NCBI GenBank assembly: GCA_023159155.1
Contig: JAJNNX010000013.1
Coordinates: 62,001 to 126,000, forward strand
Direction of reading: 5' to 3'
DNA from: Ustulina deusta
Taxonomy: Eukaryota; Ascomycota; Sordariomycetes; Xylariales; Xylariaceae
DNA length: 64,000 bases
The first letter of the stretch is position 1. Every line of letters starts with the position of its first letter. Of the stretch, positions 35,744-46,888 are shown in pieces. The notes below the pieces were generated by a model. It was not told the origin of the DNA. It saw only the letters and a list, made by a program, of their open reading frames with translations, and ran no database searches. Position numbers and translations under genes: made by a program.

Positions 35744-36949
35744 ATGCGCTTCATAGCCATGGTCTCGCCGCCGGTGTACCCGGCCATTCTTTCTCTCCTG
35801 GCTCTCACGTCCACTGCCGTCGCATCCAAGGCCGAATCCACCTCGACCACGACCGCGACCGCTTGCACCGCCTCCTCGACATCTGGCGCCTTCTTCGATC
35901 TGAGACCCGACGCCGCCATAAAACCAAAGCCCGACGGGTCCCGGCCCTCCCACAGTCGCGGCGCACCTCTGACCGACTACAAAGCAAGGGGCTTCGATTA
36001 TGGCTCCAATTTCACCTTGAACATCTGCAACGCCGTCGTTGAGCCCATCGAGGTTGTGGAGGGCATCGAGGAGAGCAAGTGGCAGAACATCAGCGCATAC
36101 TATATCTCCAAGGGGAATCACTACAGCTTGGGCTTCCAGTCGGCCAGCCCGATAACGCGGGGGAAAGAGCTGGTCCTACAATACACCGGTGGTTCCCCTT
36201 GTGGGACGAGAAAGTCGAAGTCACGGAGCCTGAGCGAAAGGGGCGCCGTACACGCCGGCGCAGCCTACAGAGACTACGAGAATGACGAGGACGAATCACT
36301 TTCGTCGGCGCCAGATGGAAGCGACGAGAGCAAAAGCAAGGGCGATGATGAGGATGACAAAAACGACAAGGGTAGCAAGGACGACGACGATGAGCATGAT
36401 CAGGTTCGCAGGAAATCTACGACTATATTTTTTACCTGCGACAGAGATCCGCTGGGCGGAAATGCCCAGGTTTCCTTCATCGCCGTAGATCCCGACGAAT
36501 GCAGCTATGTCTTCAAGGTCAAGTCGGCCCATGCCTGCGCCACTGCAGAGCCGCACAAGCCCGGTAGCGTCGGACCCGGCTCGGTCTTCGCCATTATTCT
36601 GGTTGTAGCCGTGTTTGTGTACCTGCTGGGCGGTGTCTTCTACAACCGAACCGTCGGGAATGCCCGAGGCTGGAGACAATTACCGAACTACTCCATGTGG
36701 GCAAGCGTATGGAGTTTTATCTGCGTAAGCCGCTCCCAAGTCTCACAAGACTTACCACCGCGTAGCCCTCGGTATGATTAACTTCAATCGTAGGACATGT
36801 TCGTCATTGCTACATCGTCCTGTGCCCGACTATTCCCAAGCCGGAGAGGATACCACTATTTATCAGGACCCTCCAGCACGAGGGCGAGAAATAACCGAGA
36901 CGCTGAAAATCGTCTGATCGATCAGTACGATGAGGAATGGGAGGATTGA
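35744..36949 (+). CDS. MRH-domain sorting receptor, Mrl1/Atg27-like
   Basis: Exons 35744-36724 and 36794-36949, intron 36725-36793 (GTAAGC...CGTAG, phase 0), 378 aa. It has a signal peptide (about residues 1-28) and a lumenal region with the mannose-6-phosphate-receptor-like signature (FTLNICNAV, YSLGFQSASP, LVLQYTGGSPC, TIFFTCDRDP, CSYVFKVKSAHAC). A transmembrane helix lies at about 281-303 (VFAIILVVAVFVYLLGGVFY), followed by the cytoplasmic GWRQLPNYSMW motif and an acidic tail ending ENRLIDQYDEEWED, as in fungal vacuolar sorting receptors. It probably cycles between Golgi, endosome and vacuole. Unusually, the lumenal domain carries an Asp/Lys/Ser-rich low-complexity insert at about 180-222. 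A second ATG at 35759 is a possible alternative start. The family is sure; the choice between Mrl1 and Atg27 function is inference. Confidence 0.84.
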
Positions 36950-38018
36950 TGTTGCAGTCCAACAATGTGCTATATTCGTATTCTGTGTTATCATTAACTA
37001 GATGGGTCCGCCTTCTCCTTACACGAGATGCAAGGCAGTAGTAGGTACCTGGTACCTGGTCCTTCAGGATTCTCGGTATGGGATGGTAAAGGTTGGTGAT
37101 GAGGATATCGGCATTTACTGTTTTGGGCTACACGGTGGAGTTATTTATTTATTTATTTATTATTGGGCAGTGGCATAAAGAATAAAGGTGTGTGGGTGTG
37201 GTCGAAGCCATTTCTCCGGCACACAATATGTATCTACTAATACCTACATGTACTTCCTACATGCCGCATGACCATGGCCTCTACTTATTACTAAGTAGGG
37301 AATTGCTAGACAATTGTAAGCCAGTCGAGGGCGTAGACATCCGTGTACCGGTACTGTATAATGCGATCTACAATCGAGCTAACCAGGGCTAGAGTTTTTT
37401 TTGCCTTGGACTGTCGATGAAGAACTCTTGATCGGCCTCTGTCAGAACCATCCCACAGCGCCACAGGTATGCATTGAACCACGTCAACGCAACCACCATA
37501 CCATGGCATGGTCGCATTGCGAATTATAGCCAAGATTGGATGGATCGCATTAGGTGGTGTACACTAGACAGACAGATGGACCGATAACCTGGCTGTGTTC
37601 GTCGCCACCCGGCTTGTGCTCTCAATCTGAGACGCGACTTGTTTGAAACCTGTACGAATTGGGCTGGTCGTCAGCCAATGAAGGTCTGCACAAGGTCTGG
37701 ACTCGTCGGAACATTTCACATGCGCGGCGCCACAGAGCCAGGATTCGACTTTTCTTATGCAACCTTCCTCATCCGCAGCCGCCGTGGAGCGGTCAATCCG
37801 TGTGCGAATTACTAGTGCCGCAGACATGTATTAGGTATTATATAATGGTATCGCAGCCATTTCTCTGCGAGGTGGTTCGACGTCAAAACATGCACTTTTC
37901 TTAAGTGTTCTCTTTTTCGTTCATTTCCGTGGTTGTCACATGTGTTATTATTGTTGTTGCTTTTTCATCTTCACTTCTTGTATATACCCGTTCTTTTCCT
38001 TTCGTTTTCGTGTTGATC
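36950..38018. other. Intergenic region upstream of the cellulase gene
   Basis: No gene recognised. Contains an ATTT microsatellite and GGTACCTGG motifs at about 37045-37060. The plus strand is rich in T and C from about 37900 to 38018, as expected for a fungal leader just before the cellulase start. Confidence 0.45.
37141..37163. repeat. ATTT tetranucleotide microsatellite
   Basis: Five to six TTAT/ATTT units in tandem. Confidence 0.85.
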
Positions 38019-39768
38019 ATGTATATCTCGCCTGTTCTTTCTCTTGCCCTCTTACCGGCAGCTTTTGCCAAGGTTCAGTTTCTGGTACGTTGTGTTCCGC
38101 TGCTCAATCAACAACGCTAAATGCGGCGGCTTGCTAATCACATTATTCAAAAATAGGGAGTGGCGATAGCAGGAGGCGATTTCGGGTGTCAGATCGATGT
38201 AAGATTATCGCCATAGAAGAATATCATCGAGTTATTTTGCTGAGCAGTAACCAGGGGACCTGTCCTCCGGAGTCTGCACAATTACCTCTAAGCGATGGAC
38301 CGAGTCAAATGAACCATTTCGTGACGGATGACGGGATCAATCTATTGAGGATACGTACGGACTAGAACTCGCTTCAGTGTCAAACCAGGGAGCTGATGGT
38401 TGAATAGCAACGTCATGGCAGTTCCTGGTGAACAACCAACTAGGTAGCGACCTCGATACCTCGAACCTTTCAAAGTACGACCAATTGGTGCAATCATGTC
38501 TCGGCACCGGCGCCTACTGCATGATAGACGTCCACAACTTTGCGCGATGGAATGGACAGATCATCGGACAAGGCGGTCCAACAGACGAGCAATTCGCCAG
38601 CTTTTGGGGGCAATTGGCAGGGAAATACGCCACGAATAGCAAAATCGTCTTCGAGCTCATGAACGAACCCCACGACCTTGACGTAGGAATTTGGGCACAG
38701 ACCTGCCAAAAAGTCGTTACGGCTATCCGCGAGGCCGGAGCCACGTCCCAGATGATACTACTTCCTGGTACCAACTTCGACAGCGCGGCCACGCTCGTCT
38801 CGAGTGGGAGCGCCGATGCGCTTCTTGCCATCACGAACCCGGATGGAAGTACAGATAACCTCCTTCTAGATATTCACAAGTATCTTGATGAGGATAACTC
38901 TGGCACCCATGCCGCATGTACCACCGACAACGTGGACGCATTCACAACCGTTGCACGGTACCTCCGAAGCAAGGGACGGAAGGGTTTCATCAGTGAAACT
39001 GGGGCTTCGAGCGATGCTTCTGTAAGTCCAGTCCAACCCACGCATGGGTGAGAAGAGCCCAAGGTCCAACTCACAACTGACATATAAATGTAGTGTATCA
39101 CAGCGTTCTGCGCTCAGAATTCATTCATCAACACCAATTCGGATGTGTTCACGGGCCTAGTTGCCTGGGGTGCCGGCAGCTTCAGCACATCTTACGTTCT
39201 AAGTCTAACGCCATCGAATCAAAACGGCCGTCTTGTTGACAACACGCTTATGAAACAATGTCTCCTCGCAACCTGGAATAACGCACACAGCAACAACAGC
39301 ACCACACCCACGCGGACATCGGCCATAATATCGAGCCCGCTTATCACCATCTCAAGACCCACAACAACCACAAGCGCCTCGACGACGCTCGTACCGACGT
39401 CCACTTTGCTGTCAACACCCACCGTGTTATTAACTGCGTCGGTCGGTGCAATAATGTCTAACGTTCCAAATAATAGCAACAGCACGGCTTCAGACCCGGC
39501 CATTAATACATCAAACCTACTAATTCTCACGGATATATTGACCGAGAGCACTCTGACGACACTAGAAATCGCCACCGGAACACCACCCCCACGCTCCGGG
39601 TTTGGAGGCTTAATTACGGCGGAGTCTAGCGCGCCTTTGGCCACGCCGACCGCGACATCGGCGCCTAAATCTACCTCTTCAACGGTGGTGGCTGGTGCTG
39701 GATCGGTTGCTGTCCGTGCATTCACTCTATGGGGTTATGTGTTCATGGTTGCTGTTTCACTTGTATGA
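38019..39768 (+). CDS. Family-5 glycoside hydrolase (endoglucanase), probably GPI-anchored
   Basis: Five exons: 38019-38084, 38157-38198, 38255-38354, 38408-39021 and 39094-39768; 498 aa. Splicing joins KVQFLGVAIAGGDFGCQID, GTCPPES, GINLLRI and PTSWQFL in frame, matching the start of fungal GH5_5 cellulases (endo-beta-1,4-glucanase). The acid/base Glu is in FELMNEPHD (about residue 156) and the nucleophile Glu in GFISETGASS (about 266). MIDVHNFARW and the C-terminal CITAFCAQNS are also typical. A short signal peptide (MYISPVLSLALLPAAFA) directs secretion. No carbohydrate-binding module is seen. Instead a Ser/Thr-rich region of about 150 residues ends in a hydrophobic segment (LWGYVFMVAVSLV), which suggests GPI attachment to membrane or wall. 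Catalytic function is inferred from complete motifs. Confidence 0.9.
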
Positions 39769-40413
39769 CTAGAACGAGTATAGAAACGATACCCGACGGC
39801 GTTTTATTATTATTCCCCATCCTCCCTCTTTCGTGGTTGAACTGCGAGGTCTTTGCATATAGTGACCACTGTGTAGTAAGTGCTTCGTATTTCAACGACT
39901 TGAAATCCTGTTGCATTCACGTCAGCATTACTGTCCAGTCGAGGAACTCGTGTGAAATTTGCAAAGTTTGTGTGTGACTCTCATGTCTCAATGGCTTACA
40001 ACACTCACTACACGAGCCCGTGGCTTACTACACTTCTAGTCTAAGTGGGAAATGATGGTATTAACCATCCAGAGGGCAAGTATGATATCATCCCTTCTTG
40101 CGTTACTCTACGCCGGCCAGGAGGTAACAACAGATTTTCCCCTGACGGGATAACAATTGGGTGAGGAATACCCTCGCAACAAACCGCCTTCGCTATATCA
40201 CTACCCCTTACCTTGTACGTCCGTGTTCAAAAAACAAACAAACAATAATAATACGCACCGACTCCCTTGCGTTCCTTTCGTTTATATTTCACCTCACGCC
40301 GGCCTGATCGATCCTCCAGCACCCCCACCTTCCTTCCCATCCTCACGCGAGCTCTACTCCCTGATTATACGCCTCACCACCAATTCCCACGCTCCGCACT
40401 AACTACCTAAGCC
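39769..40413. other. Intergenic region, no gene seen
   Basis: 3' flank of the cellulase gene and promoter/leader of the SnoaL-like gene. From about 40190 to 40400 the plus strand is C/T-rich with several CAC/ACC runs, as in fungal leaders. Confidence 0.45.
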
Positions 40414-40950
40414 ATGACGGACAACCACAGGGTACGCGCCGCACCGAGTTCGATGCCCCGTCGCCAACTCCGCGCCAATATGGAGGCCACCGTAAGGGGA
40501 TTCATCATGTCGCACTACGGCGCGAACCACATCCTCGACTATCCGGCCTTCATCGCGGAGAAGCTGACGCCCGACTGCAAACTGATGGTCGCGCCGGGCG
40601 CCTTCCTGGAGGCCCTCGGGACGGCTCCCAACGTCCGGTTCGACAACGCGGCCGTCATCAAGGGGCAGCGGGACGATCTCAGCGTGTGCCGGGCCCTGCA
40701 GACGGTGGTGTCCAACGTCACAATCGACGACGCCGGGCGGCGGGCCGCGGCGCGGTCCATGCACGTAGTCCGGTTCGTCGACGGCGTGGAGATGACGGCC
40801 GAGTACTCGTGGTTCTTCGACCTCGTCGACGACGGCTCCCTCATCAAGCGGATCACGCAGTTCTGCGGCGAGGGCGCTAGGGAGACGTATGAGAAGCGGG
40901 CGTACATGCTGGGCGATATAGATGCGCCGGACAGCGGACCGGAAAACTAG
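40414..40950 (+). CDS. SnoaL/NTF2-like protein
   Basis: Single exon of 178 aa from the ATG at 40414 (GCCATGACGG context). The order of elements fits the NTF2-like cone fold of SnoaL-type proteins: an N-terminal helix (MEATVRGFIMSHYGANHI), then FIAEKLTPDCKLMVAPGAFL, then strands ARSMHVVRFVDGVEMTAEYSWFFDLVDDGSLIKRITQF. Fungal members include isomerases and cyclases of secondary metabolism and many proteins of unknown role. No biosynthetic partner gene lies next to it, so no substrate is proposed. Third codon positions are strongly GC-rich, which opens a long antisense shadow frame. Confidence 0.75.
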   Translation: MTDNHRVRAAPSSMPRRQLRANMEATVRGFIMSHYGANHILDYPAFIAEKLTPDCKLMVAPGAFLEALGTAPNVRFDNAAVIKGQRDDLSVCRALQTVVSNVTIDDAGRRAAARSMHVVRFVDGVEMTAEYSWFFDLVDDGSLIKRITQFCGEGARETYEKRAYMLGDIDAPDSGPEN

Positions 40951-42779
40951 GGAGACTGGCCGTGGCCTGCGCCGAAATGATACCAATGGCACTCCTTAGC
41001 CTAGAACGCGGATACACTCCTGGCAGCTTGGGAGAGTGGAGGGGGCTATGCGGGATTATAAATTGGATGGACATCGTGTGGTCGACTGCCTTTCTCGAAA
41101 TCAGCTGATGTGACTATCGTCAAGTGACTTTCGCGTGCGGACGTAGAGCGCGAGTGTTCGATAATATATCCACGCAGAAGCGACACGTCGAGGTCATTGT
41201 CCAAAACAGGATCTACTCGTTGATTCTGGCAGCCGACTCCTAAGCTTGCTGGTGCCGAATATTTTTTGATGGGCGTGGTCGTGTTTCGTTGGCCTTACTA
41301 CTTGCTTGCTTGCACGTGGAACAGGAGGTGATCCCAAGTCTAATAGTCATGTTTCTTTACTATTCTGTGTACACCGAGTTAGGTCAACCTAGCTCACGAG
41401 AATTGCAAAAGCCTTCCTCGCCCGTCAAGCTCATTCAATTCGAGCCACCGTCACGCTGGCGCGCAAATAGTTGGAACGGAAAAGACAATCCTGTAGCTTT
41501 ATACCGCTAGCAAGTAGGTGTCAGGCATTAGTCAGGCTCAAGTTCGCAGATTGCTTCATTTGATTATACCGATACTTATACTATATAACTACTTGTTTAT
41601 TTCATTTTATTATGTAGTGTTTAGCACTATGTCGCGGAGTTGTGGAGTGCGCGTGCCATATATACCGTTAATCCCGTGGATGGATTAACAGTGTCGTTTT
41701 TCCGTCACACACTATGTGTAGTGTTTTATTGGGATTGACCTAGCAATTAGGTTGGCAATTTTGTACTGTTAGTTACAGTGTTGGATGAGGCTGGGGGCGT
41801 CAGCACAAGTGGTTGAGATGGATCTGTCGTCTAATAACCCGGTCAGTAACAGCCATGACAACGATCAGGAAGATGATCTGCCGAGAGAGTTAAGCAACAA
41901 TGTCACCACGACCACCTCAATTTCTGCTGCCGCAGCCCCTCAGCCTCCCCAGAGATGCATCTCATTGACATGGCGGCTGCGCATGATGCAGCAACCTCGA
42001 GAGCAGGCGGCCTTCTGTTGGAATTGCGGCGTCGAAGGTCGCTCGGTCTGGGGATGAGAAAACTAAATTCGAGATGCTCTGGAACATATGATTTGCCAAA
42101 CGCTTCTCAGGATGCTCGAAACCATGCCACCCAGCTCGCTAATACGAGCTGGTTTGGGGATCAGTCAGGGGCCGCCATCAAATCCGATGCTTTGGTTGAC
42201 AGCAAATCATTCTTCGTGCCATGGTAGCACCAGTCGGATAACCCTGCATCTATACGCTGCCAAAATTGTCGCCGGTCCTTTATATGATTTCATCTTGACA
42301 TCATCACCCCAAGGGGCTGACTCCACCCACGTGATTTAGACCGACGATCTTGCTTACCACGGCGTCAGAAGCTGGCGAAGCTGCTGTCCGCCAATGTTAA
42401 GATGCCCATTGCCCTGTTGGCGGGGGCGCATGCTCCCGGTGAGACTCATGAGCCATGTGAGCTGAACGGTGGCAAAGAGGTCCTTCCGGCACGGCATCTT
42501 ACATTACACGTAGAATCAGAAATTTGACATCAATGCGAATTAAATGACATGGTTTTCCACCTCAAACCTCTCATCTCCATAAACGAATGTTTCATTCCCT
42601 GCCTCACAAGTACTTGGCATCGTGAGTTACCGAAACCTTAAGGCGTAGAATGTCCATAACCCAAGGCTGCACAGTTCACCAGTGGCAACCACCTTCTTTG
42701 ATACATGCATTATATCTTTCAACCTCCTTAACGGATTATCTTTCAAGGCATCAACTTTTAGAGCTCAGAAAGATTCAGT
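40951..42779. other. Intergenic region with a possible gene relic
   Basis: Mostly without recognisable genes. At about 41785-42235 three overlapping plus-strand frames each read like protein in turn: an acidic Ser/Thr/Asn-rich start from the ATG at 41785 (residues MDLSSNNPVSNSHDNDQEDD), then MHLIDMAAAHDAATSRAGG in the next frame, then a third. This suggests a decayed or spliced gene, but no family is recognised and no convincing introns connect the frames. Confidence 0.35.
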
Positions 42780-44165
42780 ATGTCACAATCTATAGCGAGG
42801 ACAGTCGCCCAACGCTGCGGGCAGAGTATACTGGCCATCCCAAGGGCGGCATCAAAGTCTACTCAAATAGCACAGCACAGGCTCTTTCATTCCTCAAAAC
42901 AGAACCTATCCTTCAATCCTGATACTCGACATAAAACAGCACCGGTGCCACCAGAGCCTAGGGAAAATCCTGCTATTGGGCTCGCCCCTAATCGCGATGA
43001 GAACGTGGGCCAGAAAAGACTGGCGGACTTCGATTTAAAGGGGAGAGTTTTCGTCGTGACTGGTGGTGCAAGAGGTCTTGGTCTGAGTCTGGCCGAAGCG
43101 CTTGTTGAAACAGGTGGTAAAGGTGAGCCCTCATCTTCATCACATAGCCTTGGGTCCTGGTTCTAGAAACACGCAACGAGCTAATACTGCATCGTCCAGT
43201 TTACTGCCTCGATCGGGAGGACCAACCTGATGAGGGTTGGAATGAGGTTGCGAGGAGGGCTGAGAAATGGGGTGGCGTTCTCCATTATTGTCAGCAAGAT
43301 GTTCGAGATTCTGACCACTTAGACGAGACGATCGAGTCAATTGCAAACAAACATCGTAGGTTAGACGGTATCGTTGCGGCGGCGGGAGTGCAGCAAATTT
43401 GCCCTGCCGGTAAGTTTGGTGCCCATGATTAAATCATCCCTTGCTTTCCCGTCATAGTTTTTCCCCGGAATATTCCTGCAAATCTTCCGAGAGTCCCCCA
43501 GCTTCATATCCGGCAGAGACATTATTGACTTGAGACGTCGTAGTTGAGTATAGCCCTGACGATGTAGCGAGGATGATGGCTATCAACTATACGGGCGTCA
43601 TGATGACGGCAACGTCGGCCGCTCGCCAGATGTTCAAATGGAAGTGCCACGGCAGCATGTGCTTCATTGCGAGCATGTCAGGGCAAGTAGCCAACAAAGG
43701 GCTCATTTCTCCTGTAAGCTACCACTATGAGACTGCCGGTTCCCCGACACCACTAGCCAACATCTCGCGCCGCAGGTATACAATTCATCGAAGGCTGCTG
43801 TTATCCAGCTAGCCCGCAATCTCGCGATGGAATGGAGTCCCATTAGAAAGGACGGCACGGGAGGCATCCGTGTCAATTGTATCAGCCCGGGCCACATCCT
43901 GACGCCCATGGTGCTCAAGAACTTCGAAGAGGTTCCTGGGCTGCGGGAGAAATGGGAGGCTGAGAATATGAGTACGTCCATCTACGAAAGAGCAGCCATC
44001 GACGCTTTCTTGGGACACTAACTGACACGCATTTGTGGCCGTCCAGTGGGCCGTCTCGCCGAGACGACCGAATTCAAGGGGGCAGCGCTCTTCTTGCTCA
44101 GTAACGCCAGCAGCTTCATGACAGGCAACAATCTCGTCATCGATGGCGGACATACATCGTGGTAG
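42780..44165 (+). CDS. Short-chain dehydrogenase/reductase with a mitochondrial-type presequence
   Basis: Five exons: 42780-43122, 43200-43409, 43544-43713, 43776-43971 and 44047-44165. All introns are GT-AG; 345 aa. A classical SDR follows a leader of about 80 residues. The cofactor motif TGGARGLG is at 94-101, the NYTG of helix 4 near residue 199, catalytic Ser in IASMSG (about 228) and Tyr/Lys in YNSSK (Y243, K247), then [12 protein letters not shown] and the C-terminal VIDGGHTSW. An Asp after strand 2 (VYCLDRED) is seen where NAD-preferring enzymes carry it, but fungal sugar-alcohol dehydrogenases of this type vary. The leader ([20 protein letters not shown], then [13 protein letters not shown]) is basic and amphipathic, so mitochondrial import is likely. 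The substrate is unknown; similarity is to polyol and xylulose/sorbose reductase-type SDRs. Confidence 0.88.
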
Positions 44166-45043
44166 AAATCTATTTCCTTTATGCGTAAACTTTGCCGACA
44201 TCGTCGAGTTCGTTCTCTAGCTGTCGGTTTGGAGTTTGGGGTGATCTTAGCGAAGAACTTCTGGTATTTCTACTTCATATATAGAAGACACATATAGGTA
44301 CTTACCTACAAGGGCATGCGATGAGTACTAAAGTAAGTAAGTATCCATCGTCTCAGCAAACCATCGGTAGATTTAGGCCAGAAAGATCACTAAATTCTAG
44401 TGGGTATTTCTCCTACTAGGTAGCGCTAGGTACTAACTAACCTTAGGTACCTACCTACTTCTATATCATTAATTTTATCAGGAATAAAATAAAGTCATTA
44501 TTCAACACCCTTGTACCAAATATGCTTAAAGCACGTTACTTGACGTGCTTAAAAGTCTTCTGTCATTCTTATCCACATTTACACGCTTGGTCGGGAATGG
44601 AAGGGCTGCCCTAGGGACAATGTTCAGCTCTCCTTTTATATCCACTGACGTGCCTTGCTAGTAGACAGACGCCTGTCGCAACTTGAATGGTCTTAGCGCT
44701 TGTCGCTGGGAATATTTAGTGACGTAGGTCTCGGTAACAGGGGATGCATGTGTCAGCCTTGGTCTGGCCAGCACTGTGGCTACAGGTGCCCCTCCTACGG
44801 GGTCCCCCCCACGCTTGTTCGTAGGTACTGTTCACGATCTAGAACATTGCGAAGATTGCCCCTCTCGCGTCTCACCCCACGTCATTGTGCTTGCATACAT
44901 TACATACACCAGTAGTACCGATACTGATATCCTTTTGCTCGCTCGCTTCACCGGGGAGATCGCCACTTGGGGTTATTTCTAGGTGTGACCATATCTCTGG
45001 GCAGCCAGCCACCCGATCGACCTATCGAGATAGAGAGGCCGAG
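44166..45043. other. Intergenic region with TAGGTA motifs and a short palindrome
   Basis: No gene seen. TAGGTACTTACCTAC (44296) and CTTAGGTACCTACCTACTT (44442) lie within 150 bases of each other. An 8-bp perfect inverted repeat AAGCACGT/ACGTGCTT (44529-44550) has a 6-base loop. The rest is probably the promoter of the YBP1-like gene. Confidence 0.5.
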
Positions 45044-46888
45044 ATGCCTGAGCTCTCAGAGTCCATTACGGCTATCCGAGAAGGCGCCAAGGAGGATCGC
45101 TTCACCTATCTCGCCATCCTCCAGTATCACGTCAACACCCCGGGCATCCTGCCCACGTTGAATGAGGTCCTTCAAGATGCTGACCTCACCCGAGAGATCG
45201 GCTGGGACCTCGTGCAGATGCTGATTGCCATTGATGGCTACGAGCCTTGTCTGGAGACTGTCGCTCGCCTGGGAAATCCTCGCGAGGTCGTCATCAAGGT
45301 CATGGAAGCGCTGGCGGCCTTGGCTCGGCCCTTTGAAGAAGACCAAGGCGACGTAGCCGACGCAAGTCGCCATTTCGGTTTGAAGCCCAGCGAGGTGCAT
45401 GATCGTCTCATCACATTGATTGGCGTGCTCGCCATCCTCCAACGCAGAATCAAGACCAAACACTCTTCGCGATTCTTAGGACCGTCGCTAGTCTCGGTCC
45501 TCGAAGCTTACCAGCCAACACCTGAAATGACTACTGCCGTGATTAATCTCGTGCGATCACTTTCAGGCCGTGTTAGGCCGCCTCTCCCCATACGCACTTC
45601 TAGCATCGATGTGGCCAACCCTGATGAGTATGGGGATTTCTCTAAGAACGCCCCTGACCCCGAAGCCGAGCAGGAGGACCCGGAGGAGGAGAACTTAAAC
45701 CGAAGACTTCTGCAATCTTTCACCACCTGTATTCTGCAGCGATACGTCAACGTACATGAAATGCAGTGGTCGCGGCGATTACTTGAGGTGTACCACCCCG
45801 AGAAGCTTATTCCTGGAAGAGCCACGGCAACACAAGCATTCCGAGAGGACGAGATTTTACGGAAGTGGGACGCTGTGATAGGACAGCTTGTGGTTCGTTT
45901 TCACCTTTCCTGTTAACTCGGGTGTTTTTTCTGACGTTTATCACTTTTGAAGGCCTTACTACGAGATCTCGGTATGGACGATTGCTCCACAGCCTTTGTT
46001 CGGGAGGTGTTGTGCCATCCAAGCGACGCCAATCCTCTGCCAGATCTTGAAACCTTCGATTCAGTTGATGACATCCGCCTCTCACAAGGCGGAGCTGCAT
46101 GTTTGATTGCCTATTGGATTTTCTCAACAGACGCTTTCGGAGCAGATAACCCAGACCCTAGGATGCACCTTTTCCCGGAACACCTTGACATGCTACGATT
46201 ATTCCTTGGTGCGAACCCCAATACCGAAATCACCAATAACCCCGGCATAGCCGACGCCTTGTTAGCTATTGGGCTTGGGCTACACCATAGAGGCTTGATA
46301 GAAGCAACTGACCAGACGAGTTACATGGTCTACCATCACTTTTTGACCTTAATAGCTGTATTCCACCCCGACATCCAAGTCAGAAATGCTGCAACGAGGT
46401 TTGCTGGTACCATTCTCCATTCCGACCCAGATGATGAGAGTCGACTGGACATACTACAAGATCTACTAGAGAATTGCCAGTTCACGGCTTTGAAAGCGTG
46501 TGCCGTCCAATGGCTTCAGGAGGAGATTATTGCAGCCCAGAAAGGCAATGTTTCCAACATATTCTCAAGACCCGAGGTCATCGAGCGACTACAGTATGAC
46601 GTTCTTCCAGACGTGCGATCTGTTGTCAGCTTAGACAGCGATGATTTTCTCCAATATTTGGGAGAGAACCAAACGTTCCTCCTTCAGGTGGCAAATTTCG
46701 CCTACCTCCTTTTCAATGCCCGCAAAGACATGGTCCCTGCCGGCATAGGTGCAGCAGTTGATCAGCGTTTTGCCGAACCCCTGATTACCGCTGCAATGAA
46801 ACTTGAAAAGGCCGAAGGATTAGATGGACATGAACGAATGCAACTTGATGTCCTAGTAGATCGACTCCAAAGTCTTAACATACGCTGA
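45044..46888 (+). CDS. YAP-binding/ALF4/Glomulin-family protein (YBP1-like)
   Basis: Exons 45044-45892 and 45953-46888. The intron 45893-45952 has a GTTCGT donor and TTTGAAG acceptor; a donor three bases earlier (GTGGTT) is also in phase. Product 594 aa. It is an all-helical, HEAT-like protein matching the family of yeast Ybp1/Ybp2 and plant ALF4: an N-terminal ESITAIREGAKEDRFTYLAI, LIAIDGYEPCLETVARLGNPREV, an acidic loop (DPEAEQEDPEEEN), and in exon 2 DDIRLSQGGAACLIAYWIF and HHFLTLIAVFHPDIQVRNAA. In yeast these proteins assist Yap1 activation under peroxide stress, and Ybp2 acts at kinetochores; which role applies here is not known. The ATG at 45044 is chosen because the upstream continuation of the frame lacks family resemblance. 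Confidence 0.83.

Noticed and set aside
40399..40992. Minus-strand frame of 197 codons opposite the SnoaL-like gene
   Set aside because: Antisense shadow; the plus frame has the NTF2-like pattern and a good start context.
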